Shown: positions 25,838-33,525 of the stretch, in pieces
How positions within the stretch are numbered: position 1 is the stretch's first letter
Layout of the letters: the number at the start of each line of letters is the position of its first letter
Origin: Rhizobium sp. Q54
GTDB lineage: Bacteria > Pseudomonadota > Alphaproteobacteria > SMXQ01
Assembly (NCBI GenBank): GCA_945861615.1
Contig: CAMAVH010000010.1
Span: 1-39,814, forward strand
Length of the DNA: 39,814 nt
Direction of reading: 5' to 3'
The notes under the pieces: generated by a model
Databases searched by the model: none
What the model saw: the letters and a program-made list of their open reading frames with translations, nothing else
What the model was told of the DNA's origin: nothing
Program-made: the position numbers and the translations under genes

Positions 25838-26626
25838 ATGGCCGCGCCCACGCCGCTCCATACCGCCCCTGCCGCCGGCACCGGTCCGCAACTGGTGCGC
25901 GACAATCAGGGCCTCTCGGCGCACAACCTCGGCAAGCGGTTCAAGAAGCGCCCGGTGCTGCGCGACGTCACCATTCACGTGCAGCGCGGCGAAGTCGTCG
26001 GCCTCCTGGGCCCCAACGGCGCCGGCAAGACGACCTGCTTCTACATCATGACCGGCCTGATCCCCGCCGAATACGGCACGATCACGCTCGATGGCGCCGA
26101 CATCACCGACCTGCCGATGTATCGCCGCGCCCGCATGGGCATCGGCTATCTGCCGCAGGAGGCCTCGATCTTCCGCGGCATGACGGTGGCCAACAACATC
26201 CGCGCCGTGCTCGAAGCCGTCGAACCCGCCGCCGACAAGCGCGAGGCCGAGCTCGAGGAGCTGCTCGCCGAATTCTCGATCAGCCATCTGGCGCGCACGC
26301 CGGCCCTCGCGCTCTCTGGCGGCGAGCGCCGCCGCGTCGAGATCGCCCGCGCCCTCGCCTCGCGCCCGCAATTCATGCTGCTCGACGAGCCGCTCGCCGG
26401 CATCGATCCGATCGCCATCGGCGACATCCGCGATTTGGTGCTGCATTTGAAGGATCGCGGCATCGGCGTGCTGATCACCGACCACAACGTCCGCGAAACG
26501 CTCGACATCGTCGATCGCGCCTACATCCTGCACGACGGGCGCGTGCTGATGGAAGGGGCCCCCTCGGAGATCGTGGCGCACGAAGACGTGCGCCGCGTTT
26601 ATCTCGGGGAACGGTTTAGCCTTTAG
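25838..26626 (+). CDS. lptB: LPS export ABC transporter ATPase LptB
   Basis: Cytoplasmic ATPase that powers LPS extraction by LptFG. Walker [14 protein letters not shown]-loop region [10 protein letters not shown], signature [16 protein letters not shown], Walker [14 protein letters not shown] and the switch histidine in [11 protein letters not shown] are all intact. About 262 residues, somewhat longer than E. coli LptB because of a 25-residue N-terminal extension. ATG 25838 is chosen; TTG 25829, which overlaps the lptA stop in the same way as the other junctions in the operon, is an alternative. lptF and lptG are not in the window. Confidence 0.96.
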   Translation: MAAPTPLHTAPAAGTGPQLVRDNQGLSAHNLGKRFKKRPVLRDVTIHVQRGEVVGLLGPNGAGKTTCFYIMTGLIPAEYGTITLDGADITDLPMYRRARMGIGYLPQEASIFRGMTVANNIRAVLEAVEPAADKREAELEELLAEFSISHLARTPALALSGGERRRVEIARALASRPQFMLLDEPLAGIDPIAIGDIRDLVLHLKDRGIGVLITDHNVRETLDIVDRAYILHDGRVLMEGAPSEIVAHEDVRRVYLGERFSL

Positions 26627-26634
26627 GGCCCGCC

Positions 26635-28182
26635 ATGGCGATGGGTCCCAAACTAACCCTGCGGCAGACGACATCACTCGTCATGACGCCCCAGCTGCAG
26701 CAGGCGATCAAACTGCTGCAGCTCTCAAATCTCGAACTGTCGGCCTATGTCGAGCAGGAGCTGGAGCAAAATCCGCTGCTCGAGCGCGAGGAATCCGAAC
26801 GCGAGGAAATCGCCCGCGACACGCGCCCCGAAGGCGCCGAGGGCGAGGCCAAGACCGGCGACGAGGCTGGCGAGGCGCCCGACGTGCGCGATAGCGCCGA
26901 CATGGCTGGCAACGAATCGATGCCGAGCGAAGGCGAAAGCCCGCTCGACACCGACTTCGGCAATGTTTGGAGCGAAGACGGTGCGGCCGGCGATCCCGAG
27001 GCCTTCGCCAACTGGAGCGGCGGCAGCGGCAGCAGCAGCCGCGGCGGCGATTTCGAGGAGGGCGAATACAACCTCGAGCACACGCTGTCGAAGGACATCA
27101 GCCTGCGCGACCATCTGCTGGCGCAGATCAACATCGAACTCGACGATCCGGCCGACCGCCTGATCGGCATCGATTTGATCGAAATGCTCGACGAGGCCGG
27201 CTATCTGACCGGCGAGCTGGCCGAACTGGCCGACCGGCTCGGCTGCGACATCGCCCTCGTCGAACGCACGCTGGACAAATTGCAGAAGTTCGATCCGCCC
27301 GGCGTGTTCGCCCGCTCGCTATCGGAATGCCTCGCCCTGCAACTGCGCGAGCGCAACCGGCTCGATCCCGCGATCCAGGCGCTGCTCGACAATCTCGACC
27401 TGCTCGCCAAGCGCGATCTCGTGGCGCTGCGCAAGATCTGCGCCGTCGACAACGAGGACCTGGTGCAGATGATCGAGGAGATCCGCGCCCTCGATCCCAA
27501 GCCGGGGCTCGCCTTCGACGCCCAGGTGGCGCAGCCGGTGACGCCCGACGTGCTGGTCAAGCCGCATCCCAAGGGCGGCTGGCAGGTCGAACTGAATGCC
27601 GAGACCCTGCCGCGCGTGCTGGTCAACCAGACCTACTACGCCAAGGTCACCAAGGACGTGCGTTCCAAGCAGGACAAGGACTACATCGCCGACCGCCTGC
27701 AATCGGCCAATTGGCTGGTGCGCTCGCTGCATCAGCGCGCCACCACGATCCTGAAAGTGGCGAGCGAGATCGTCCGCCGCCAGGAGGCCTTCTTCCAGCA
27801 CGGCGTACAGCATCTGCGGCCGCTCACGCTGCGCGACATCGCCGCGGTGATCGACATGCACGAAAGCACGGTCAGCCGCGTCACCACCAACAAGTACATG
27901 GCGACTCCACGCGGCATCTACGAGATGAAGTATTTCTTTACCTCGGCGATCGCCAATTCGGTCGGCGGCGGCGACGCCCACTCGGCCGAAGCCGTGCGCT
28001 CGCGCATCAAGGAACTGATCGACGCCGAGCAAGCGACCGAGGTGCTGTCGGACGACCGCATCGTCGAGATCCTCAACGGCCAGGGAATCGATATCGCCCG
28101 GCGCACCGTGGCGAAGTACCGCGAAGCCATGCGCATCCCCTCTTCGGTTCAGCGACGGCGCGAAAAAACCTCATCTTTGTAA
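26635..28182 (+). CDS. rpoN: RNA polymerase sigma-54 factor
   Basis: Directs RNA polymerase to -24/-12 promoters that need an AAA+ activator; controls nitrogen, carbon and motility genes in many proteobacteria. 515 residues. Region I is the Gln/Leu-rich MTPQLQQAIKLLQLSNLEL at the N-terminus; an acidic region II with a Ser/Gly-rich linker follows (about 50-140); then the core-binding region, the helix-turn-helix LRDIAAVIDMHESTVSRVT, and an RpoN box ARRTVAKYREAMRIPSS close to the C-terminus. The start follows the lptB stop by 8 bases, so it is probably part of the lpt operon. Confidence 0.98.
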   Translation: MAMGPKLTLRQTTSLVMTPQLQQAIKLLQLSNLELSAYVEQELEQNPLLEREESEREEIARDTRPEGAEGEAKTGDEAGEAPDVRDSADMAGNESMPSEGESPLDTDFGNVWSEDGAAGDPEAFANWSGGSGSSSRGGDFEEGEYNLEHTLSKDISLRDHLLAQINIELDDPADRLIGIDLIEMLDEAGYLTGELAELADRLGCDIALVERTLDKLQKFDPPGVFARSLSECLALQLRERNRLDPAIQALLDNLDLLAKRDLVALRKICAVDNEDLVQMIEEIRALDPKPGLAFDAQVAQPVTPDVLVKPHPKGGWQVELNAETLPRVLVNQTYYAKVTKDVRSKQDKDYIADRLQSANWLVRSLHQRATTILKVASEIVRRQEAFFQHGVQHLRPLTLRDIAAVIDMHESTVSRVTTNKYMATPRGIYEMKYFFTSAIANSVGGGDAHSAEAVRSRIKELIDAEQATEVLSDDRIVEILNGQGIDIARRTVAKYREAMRIPSSVQRRREKTSSL

Positions 28183-28223
28183 TAACTTAGCTACGTATCA
28201 GGAACGTGCCGGACCGCTTTTCG

Positions 28224-28252
28224 TTGACTTGATAGGGGGGCGGTTTTAAGGT
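28224..28252 (+). promoter_or_regulatory. Sigma-70-type promoter candidate for hpf-ptsN
   Basis: TTGACT (28224-28229), a 17-base spacer and TAAGGT (28247-28252). It lies 42 bases past the rpoN stop in a 161-base gap and would give hpf and ptsN their own transcript with a leader of about 85 bases, besides any read-through from rpoN. Confidence 0.5.
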
Positions 28253-28343
28253 GCGGCCACTTTCAAATCCCCTCTCCTTCTCGCCCCTCTCAGAGCGTTG
28301 GCGAGAGCGCCCACAGTCAGTTCGGACTTTCATCGCGGGGACC

Positions 28344-28700
28344 ATGCAAATATCAGTTTCGGGCCAGCACATCGACATCGGCGACGCCTTGCGCAGCCAT
28401 GTCGAAGAGCATATGGCCACATCCGTCGAAAAATATTTCGGCAACGCCATCGAGGGCAAAGTCGTCTTTTCCCGCGAGGCGCATCTGTTTCGTGCCGACA
28501 TCAACGTGAATGCCGGTCACGAAATTCAATTCCAAGGCCATGGCGAAGCGGACGCCCCCTACGCCGCTTTCGACCTCGCTTTGGAACGTACGGCCAAGCA
28601 GCTCCGGCGCCATAAGCGCAAGCTGCGCGACCACCATCGCGCCGAGGGCGCGAAGGACGTTGCCGGCGTCGACGACGCCGATGACAAGGTCGAAGATTAA
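28344..28700 (+). CDS. hpf: Ribosome hibernation-promoting factor, short form
   Basis: Binds the decoding region of idle ribosomes in stationary phase. 118 residues carrying one HPF/YfiA domain: MQISVSGQHIDIGDALRSHV, then KVVFSREAHLFRADINVNAG and YAAFDLALERTAKQLRRHKR, and an acidic tail. The C-terminal dimerisation domain of long HPF is absent; the stop is 18 bases before ptsN, so no room remains for it. ATG 28344 gives the standard N-terminus, while an upstream open stretch from 28251 does not look coding. Confidence 0.93.
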   Translation: MQISVSGQHIDIGDALRSHVEEHMATSVEKYFGNAIEGKVVFSREAHLFRADINVNAGHEIQFQGHGEADAPYAAFDLALERTAKQLRRHKRKLRDHHRAEGAKDVAGVDDADDKVED

Positions 28701-28718
28701 CGAACGCCAGGGGCGGGC

Positions 28719-29183
28719 ATGGAGATCGTCGACTTGATTACACCGAAAAGCGTGATCGCCAATTTGCGGGCGACCAGCAAGAAACAGGCATTGCAAGAGC
28801 TCGCCCGTTTCGCCGCCGGTCTCACCGGCGAACAGGAGCGCGCCATCTTCGAAGTTCTGCTCGAGCGCGAGCGCCTGGGCACCACCGGCGTCGGCGCCGG
28901 CGTCGCCATCCCGCATGGCAAGCTCGCCGGTCTCAAGCATCTCTACGGCGTGTTCGCGCGCCTGGAAACGCCGATCGACTTCGAATCGGTGGATGAGCAG
29001 CCCGTCGATCTGATCTTCCTGCTGCTGGCCCCCGAATCGGCCGGCGCCGATCATCTCAAGGCGCTTGCCCGCGTCTCTCGCCTGCTGCGCGACCGCGAAA
29101 TGTGCGAGAAGCTGCGCGGCTCGGACACCGGCGATGCGATCTACGCGCTGCTGACCGACATGTCGACGAGCCACGCGGCCTGA
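28719..29183 (+). CDS. ptsN: Nitrogen PTS enzyme IIA
   Basis: Terminal phosphoryl acceptor of the regulatory PTS-Ntr chain (PtsP-NPr-PtsN), which adjusts potassium and nitrogen-related functions by protein contact rather than sugar uptake. 154 residues, full length. The phosphorylated histidine is His66 in GVGVAIPHGK-type context (GVAIPHGKLAG). LIFLLLAPESAGADHLKALA is the usual second block. It is last in the rpoN-hpf-ptsN run and followed by a strong terminator. Confidence 0.96.
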   Translation: MEIVDLITPKSVIANLRATSKKQALQELARFAAGLTGEQERAIFEVLLERERLGTTGVGAGVAIPHGKLAGLKHLYGVFARLETPIDFESVDEQPVDLIFLLLAPESAGADHLKALARVSRLLRDREMCEKLRGSDTGDAIYALLTDMSTSHAA

Positions 29184-29210
29184 CGCCGCCCATTACAGCA
29201 GTCTAACGCA

Positions 29211-29249
29211 AAACGGGCGCGCCCTTTCGAGGACGCGCCCGTTTCTTTT
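29211..29249 (+). terminator. Rho-independent terminator after ptsN
   Basis: A perfect 11-bp stem, AAACGGGCGCG (29211-29221) with CGCGCCCGTTT (29234-29244), 12-base loop, then CTTTT. It closes the lpt-rpoN-ptsN run. The A-rich 5' side gives some U-tract on the minus strand too, so it may also stop the convergent hsp20-DUF1150 transcript. Confidence 0.88.
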
Positions 29250-29319
29250 CAATCCGACTTATCGCGCGCGAGGCCGCGCGCGGATATTCAATGAACGCCC
29301 AAAGAACGCTCGGCGCTCG

Positions 29320-29538
29320 TTAGTGAACGCTGACCGGCGCGAGATCGTGCTGGCGGATCGCCGCCATGGCGATATCGCGATCGGCGAGAATGGCGATTTC
29401 GGTGCCGTCGGCCGCATAGACGCCGAAGACGCTGGCGCCTTCGACCTTCACCGGCTTCACATAAGCCACTTCCTGCAGCCCGAGCGACGCCAGATCGTGG
29501 TCCGACATGATCGGCAGAGTCTGTTCAGCGGTATTCAT
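29320..29538 (-). CDS. DUF1150 family protein
   Basis: A 72-residue protein of the alphaproteobacterial DUF1150 family, function unknown. The core DLASLGLQEVAYVKPVKVEG and FGVYAADGTEIAILADRDIA are recognisable. ATG 29538 is fixed by an excellent AAGGAGG 6-8 bases upstream; the open frame continues further but without support. It lies 149 bases downstream of hsp20 on the same strand. Repeated pairing of DUF1150 with small heat-shock genes in this class suggests a stress-related role (inference). Confidence 0.9.
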   Translation of the reverse strand: MNTAEQTLPIMSDHDLASLGLQEVAYVKPVKVEGASVFGVYAADGTEIAILADRDIAMAAIRQHDLAPVSVH

Positions 29539-29687
29539 AACTGCCTCCTTCCTGGATGCCTCCGCAGGGTACTCGCCATTGCTTAAGCGGGCCTTAAAGC
29601 GGCATCTGGCCATTAAGTTAACGACTTACGGCCGGTTAAGTTCATCAGCCCGGGGAACCCGCCAAGCGAACAGGGGGTCGGCCCGAT

Positions 29688-30167
29688 TCAGCCTTTGCGC
29701 GCGCCTTGTTCGACCGGAACGGCGCCATGATCGTTCGCGCCATTCTGGCCGCGGTTTTCGCCATTGCGGATCTCGACGCTGCGCGAGCGCGCTTCGATTT
29801 CCGGACGGACCAGTTCGACGCTGAGCAGGCCGTTGGCGAGGGCGGCGCCCGTCACCTCGATGCCTTCGGCGAGCACGAAGCGGCGCTGGAACTGCCGGGC
29901 GGCGATGCCGCGATGGAGATAGACGCGGTTCTCGTCATCGACCTGCTTGCCGCGCACGACAAGCTCGTTGTCTTCGACGCCCACCGAAAGTTCGTCGAGC
30001 GTGAACCCGGCGACCGCGAGCGTGATGCGCAGCTGGTTGGCGCCGGTTTGTTCGACATTGTAGGGCGGATAGCCGTCGGCGGCGCTGCGCGACACGCGGT
30101 CGAGCACGCGCTCGAAATGGTCGAAGCCGAGCACGAGCGGGCTGTTGAACAAAGAAAGGCGAGACAT
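29688..30167 (-). CDS. Small heat-shock protein Hsp20 (IbpA-like)
   Basis: ATP-independent chaperone that holds unfolding proteins in a refoldable state. 159 residues. The N-terminus LFNSPLVLGFDHFERVLDRV and YPPYNVEQTGANQLRITLAV match IbpA-type proteins. The alpha-crystallin domain spans about 35-130, with the GLLSVELVRPE strand closing it (equivalent of the A-x-x-x-n-GvL motif, here AALANGLL). A Gly/Asn-rich tail follows. The gene sits behind a RpoH-type promoter and a ROSE-like leader, fitting heat induction. Confidence 0.95.
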   Translation of the reverse strand: MSRLSLFNSPLVLGFDHFERVLDRVSRSAADGYPPYNVEQTGANQLRITLAVAGFTLDELSVGVEDNELVVRGKQVDDENRVYLHRGIAARQFQRRFVLAEGIEVTGAALANGLLSVELVRPEIEARSRSVEIRNGENRGQNGANDHGAVPVEQGARKG

Positions 30168-30286
30168 CGGCGACTCCTCAGCATGAGCGAGATCACAGGG
30201 ACCGCAAGATCCTGGGCGGTGGCCGGCCCGCGCGCCTTATGCGCCGCGGTTCGGCCTTGCGGCCTGACGGCCCGTTCTGGCGCCGT
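30168..30286 (-). promoter_or_regulatory. ROSE-like RNA thermometer in the hsp20 leader
   Basis: The last leader hairpin (30191-30174, minus) is CUCGCUCA-UGC-UGAGGAG. It pairs the Shine-Dalgarno UGAGGAG with CUC(G)CUCA, leaving a single bulged G. This is the ROSE hallmark U(U/C)GCU motif (here UCGCU) opposite the ribosome-binding site. The Shine-Dalgarno ends 6 bases before the ATG. Upstream the roughly 120-base leader can form other hairpins, including GGCC-GCAA-GGCC (30266-30255). Heat would melt the weak last stem and free the site. Structure was judged by eye. Confidence 0.72.
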
Positions 30287-30292
30287 CGCTTC

Positions 30293-30323
30293 CATATGTA
30301 GGAAACGGCTCCGCCATAACAAG
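30293..30323 (-). promoter_or_regulatory. RpoH (sigma-32)-type promoter of hsp20
   Basis: Minus strand CTTG (30323-30320), 17 bases, CCTACATATG (30302-30293). This fits the alphaproteobacterial heat-shock consensus CTTG-N17/18-CYTATNTNNG with one mismatch. Start predicted near 30286, giving the roughly 120-base ROSE-type leader. Upstream to the acyltransferase stop (30324-30486) I see no gene. Confidence 0.65.
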
Positions 30324-30486
30324 GGGCGAACCAGCTCGGAACCGGGCGCTTGCCGCCGCTCTGCCTCTCTCTATACGCGGGCGATCCGGCGCAAGATCAG
30401 TGGCGCAGCCTAGGCCGGCCAAGGCTTTGTTCCGACGCCTCATTTGCCTAGTCCAGGGCGGCCCGCCGAGCCAACGAACTTCCGCG

Positions 30487-31635
30487 CTAGGCGGAGACGC
30501 CGGAAGCCCTCGGCCCCTCGCTGCGCGCGCGCAGCCAGCGCGTCACCGGCCGCTCGAAGAGCAGATGCAGCGCCACGCCGGCGAGCACCGCGGCGGCGAA
30601 TTGCAGGCCGGCATAGAGCCAGGGCTGCGCCGGCGGACTGACGCCGTCGCCGGCCAGGCCGAACATCAAGAGCCGCGGCGCCGTCAGCATGAAGGGATGC
30701 AGGAGATAGATCGAGTAGGAGGCATCGCCGAGGAACGCGAAGAAGCGTGTGACGGCGTTGGGCGGGCGATCCTCGGCCGGCCGCGCCATGCCCGCCAGGC
30801 CGGCGATGATGAGCGCGGAGGGCAGGCCCCAATAGACGACGCGCGGCATGTCCCCCAGGCCATAGCGCCCGACCCAGACATAAGCCGCCAGGCCGGCGAT
30901 CACGCAGCCCCAGCCGAGCCAGGACGGCAGCCTGAGGCCTTCGCGCAAGGCCAGGGCGATTAGCATACCGAAGACGAATTCGAGGATGATCGTGTCGGCC
31001 CAGAAGGCCAGGGGATTGGGCAAGGGGGCCAGCAGCAGGCCGGCCAGCGCGATCGCCGCGAACAGCAGGCTGATGGCCGCCACCGCCAGGCAGCGCGGCA
31101 GAGCGATCGCCAGAGCGAAGATCGCGTAGAAATACATTTCGTAGTTCAGCGTCCAGCCGACGCCGTTGAGCGGCACGACATCGCCGCTGGTGCGCGGATA
31201 GGGCAGGAACATAAAGGACGCCGCGATCCAGCGGACGAATTGCGACAGGGGCTCCATGTCGCTACCGCGCTGACGCAGCAGGATGTAGGCGAGCGCCGCC
31301 AGGCTCGTCGCCCAATAGATCGGCACGATGCGGATCAGCCGGCGCGTGATGAAAATCTTCCAGCCGCCCGGCTGCGCGAACAAGCGCTCGGACGTGTAGA
31401 CCATGATGAAGCCGGAAATGACGAAGAACAGATCGACGCCGAGATCGGTCACGCCGAGCCGGGGCGGAAAGCCGGCGATGCCGAACTTCACCTGAAAATC
31501 GTACTGGATATGCTGATAGATCACGCCGAGCGCGGCGACGGCGCGCAGCACCTGGATCGACAGGAAGCGTGGCGCGGCGGCGGGCGGAAAAATCCCCGGC
31601 GAGGCGAGCGGCGGAAGGGCGGCGACGGACGTCAT
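30487..31635 (-). CDS. Acyltransferase 3 family membrane protein
   Basis: A 382-residue integral membrane acyltransferase of the OafA/ExoZ type, which O-acetylates (or succinylates) surface sugars. About ten hydrophobic spans. The catalytic histidine region VLRAVAALGVIYQHIQYDF, GVDLFFVISGFIMVYTSERL and the RRLIRIVPIYW block are all present, and the late motif is LGDASYSIYLLHPF. No SGNH domain is attached. It follows the SDR-fold gene by 37 bases on the same strand, so the pair probably modifies a polysaccharide together. Confidence 0.88.
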   Translation of the reverse strand: MTSVAALPPLASPGIFPPAAAPRFLSIQVLRAVAALGVIYQHIQYDFQVKFGIAGFPPRLGVTDLGVDLFFVISGFIMVYTSERLFAQPGGWKIFITRRLIRIVPIYWATSLAALAYILLRQRGSDMEPLSQFVRWIAASFMFLPYPRTSGDVVPLNGVGWTLNYEMYFYAIFALAIALPRCLAVAAISLLFAAIALAGLLLAPLPNPLAFWADTIILEFVFGMLIALALREGLRLPSWLGWGCVIAGLAAYVWVGRYGLGDMPRVVYWGLPSALIIAGLAGMARPAEDRPPNAVTRFFAFLGDASYSIYLLHPFMLTAPRLLMFGLAGDGVSPPAQPWLYAGLQFAAAVLAGVALHLLFERPVTRWLRARSEGPRASGVSA

Positions 31636-31672
31636 GGCTGTCTCTCAGGCCGCGGCGGCGCGGGCGCTTCAG

Positions 31673-32560
31673 TTATGACCGATGGGCCGCGTCGCGCCAA
31701 GCCTTGGCCAGGCCGTCCGCCAGCGCCGTATAGCGAAAATCGGGAAAGGCCCGCCGCGTCGCCGCCGGATCGAACGGCCGGTAGCCGTTGTGCGGCATCG
31801 CCCCCTGGCGCGGCGTGCCGCGCAGGGCGACCGGCGCCTTGGCCAGCGCGATCGTCTGCTCGGCGATGGCGCGAAAGCTGTGCACGTCGCCGGTCGCGAT
31901 ATTCAAGGTGCCGGCGCTGCGATGGAGCAGAACGCGCGCGATCAGCTCGGCGACATCGTCGATCAGCACATGATCGCGCCGCTCCTCGCCCTCGCCGAAC
32001 AGCGCGATCTCCTCGCCCGCCGCGACGAGGCGGCGGAAGCGGTTCGGCCCGTAGCCGTTGTGCGGATCGGCCGCGCCATAGAGCAGGCTCGGCCGCAGCA
32101 CGGCGAGCGGCGCCTTGACGACCGACTTCAGCATCACCTCGCGCGCCAGATGCATCGCGCCGTGCAGCGAGCCCGGCTCGGCGCAGGACTCCTCGGTCAG
32201 CGGCGCCGGCGAATCGCGATAGACCGCGTCGGAGCTGACATAGACGACATGGGCGACCGGCGCAGCCTCCAGCGCGGTGCAGACTGCCTGCATCATGCGG
32301 ATGTTATCGAGCAGCATCGCCGTATCCTTGCACGGCGCCTTGGCCGCGATGACGAGCAACGCGTCGTCCGGCTTGAGCAGGCCGCGCAGCTTGTCGGCGG
32401 CATCCGCCGCGAGCAGATCGAGATCGCCGCGGCCCAAGGGCAGCGTCGCCACGCCGCGCGCGGCGAGCCGCTCGCTCGAGGCTTTGCCGACGAAGCCCTG
32501 CGCGCCGAGAATGACGACGCGCGCGGGCGCTTGGGGCGTGGCGTGATGATGATGCAGCAT
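31673..32560 (-). CDS. NAD-dependent epimerase/dehydratase-fold protein, catalytic motif altered
   Basis: 295 residues of the extended SDR fold. The N-terminal cofactor motif VVILGAQGFVGKASSERLAA (GxxGxxG) is intact after a His-rich start (LHHHH). VVYVSSDAVYRD supplies the Ser of the active site, but the place of YxxxK reads LHGAMHLAREVML, with His in place of both Tyr and Lys. LRPSLLYGAADPHNGYGPNR and the later DHVLIDDVAELI are family-like. It may be a binding protein or use altered chemistry. Its start lies 55 bases past the tRNA-Ala terminator. Confidence 0.85.
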   Translation of the reverse strand: MLHHHHATPQAPARVVILGAQGFVGKASSERLAARGVATLPLGRGDLDLLAADAADKLRGLLKPDDALLVIAAKAPCKDTAMLLDNIRMMQAVCTALEAAPVAHVVYVSSDAVYRDSPAPLTEESCAEPGSLHGAMHLAREVMLKSVVKAPLAVLRPSLLYGAADPHNGYGPNRFRRLVAAGEEIALFGEGEERRDHVLIDDVAELIARVLLHRSAGTLNIATGDVHSFRAIAEQTIALAKAPVALRGTPRQGAMPHNGYRPFDPAATRRAFPDFRYTALADGLAKAWRDAAHRS

Positions 32561-32614
32561 GGGACCTCGGACAAAAGATGGCGCGGCCCAGTCTACTCAG
32601 CGATCAGGACCGCA

Positions 32615-32651
32615 GAAACGAAAAGGCCCGACGCAGCAGCGCCGGGCCTTT
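32615..32651 (-). terminator. Rho-independent terminator after tRNA-Ala
   Basis: Read on the minus strand, AAAGGCCCG (32651-32643) and CGGGCCTTT (32630-32622) form a perfect 9-bp stem with a 12-base loop, followed by TCGTTTC. It starts 6 bases after the tRNA end and separates the tRNA from the downstream SDR-fold gene. Confidence 0.85.
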
Positions 32652-32656
32652 CGATT

Positions 32657-32732
<76 letters not shown>

Positions 32733-32804
32733 GAAACGCGGGTGCGCAGCGCCTTGTTTTGTTTCGCCGAGCGGGATCGGCGGGCGGCTGCGCGATGGGC
32801 GGAG

Positions 32805-32834
32805 AACATAGAGGGGGCGCCGGGCGTCCGTCCA
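32805..32834 (-). promoter_or_regulatory. Candidate promoter of tRNA-Ala
   Basis: Minus strand TGGACG (32834-32829), 18 bases, TATGTT (32810-32805); each hexamer has four of six consensus matches. It would give a precursor about 65-70 bases longer than the tRNA at its 5' end. The rest of 32733-32912 holds no gene I can see. Confidence 0.35.
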
Positions 32835-32912
32835 GAGGAAAAACGGCCGCCGGCAGCGGTGGGAAAATCCTGCCCGGCCAACGGCTTGCGCCGGACCGGG
32901 CCGATTTGGCGT

Positions 32913-33263
32913 TTAGCGGTCGCCCTCGTCGTCGACCTTCTCGATGACCTCGGCCACGTCGTCGTCGTCTTCACCGAGCTCGGAGGTGTCTTCGATGACG
33001 TCCTCCTCCTCATCGTCGGTGTCGTCGGCGTCGATCACGTCCTCGGGCAGATCCGCCGCGTCCGGATCGACCACGGCGGCGATCTTCTTGGGCTTCACCG
33101 GCTTGTCCTCGACCACGGCCTTGGCGCGGCGCGGCTTGAGCGCGGCCTGCACGTCGAACACGGTGCCGCACTTGGGGCAGAGAATGGGATCGCGGTTGAG
33201 GTCGTAGAACTTGGCGCCGCAACTGCCGCAGACGCGTTTCACGCCCAACTCAGGCTTCACCAT
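32913..33263 (-). CDS. TIGR02300 family zinc-ribbon protein
   Basis: A 116-residue protein found almost only in alphaproteobacteria, function unknown. The N-terminus holds a four-cysteine zinc ribbon, VCGSCGAKFYDLNRDPILC and PKCG (Cys12, 15, 29, 32), with the FYDLN block that names the family. After a basic linker (about 45-62) the last 50 residues are extremely acidic, with long Asp/Glu runs. ATG 33263 is favoured by GGAG upstream; a TTG five codons earlier overlaps that site. It is divergent from aroA, its usual neighbour. Confidence 0.92.
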   Translation of the reverse strand: MVKPELGVKRVCGSCGAKFYDLNRDPILCPKCGTVFDVQAALKPRRAKAVVEDKPVKPKKIAAVVDPDAADLPEDVIDADDTDDEEEDVIEDTSELGEDDDDVAEVIEKVDDEGDR

Positions 33264-33525
33264 GCGCTCGATCTCCAAAATGCTCGATAGCCCGGCCGCA
33301 TGACGCCGCCGTAAGCCTTACAATGCCGTCTCAAAACGCCCGCGGACAGTTTGGCGGCAGCGGTGCCAATTGCCATGATCGCCGCTGGCTGTCAAAAGTA
33401 ATTTTCGCCGCCTAGCGGGCCGTGCGATAACCGCCTCCCGCACCCGCTTTCATCAGGGCGTAAAACGCCCGGTAAACGCAGTTCCGCGAGCTTTTGGCGG
33501 CAGTTTTCATAAAAGAGCGATTTCC

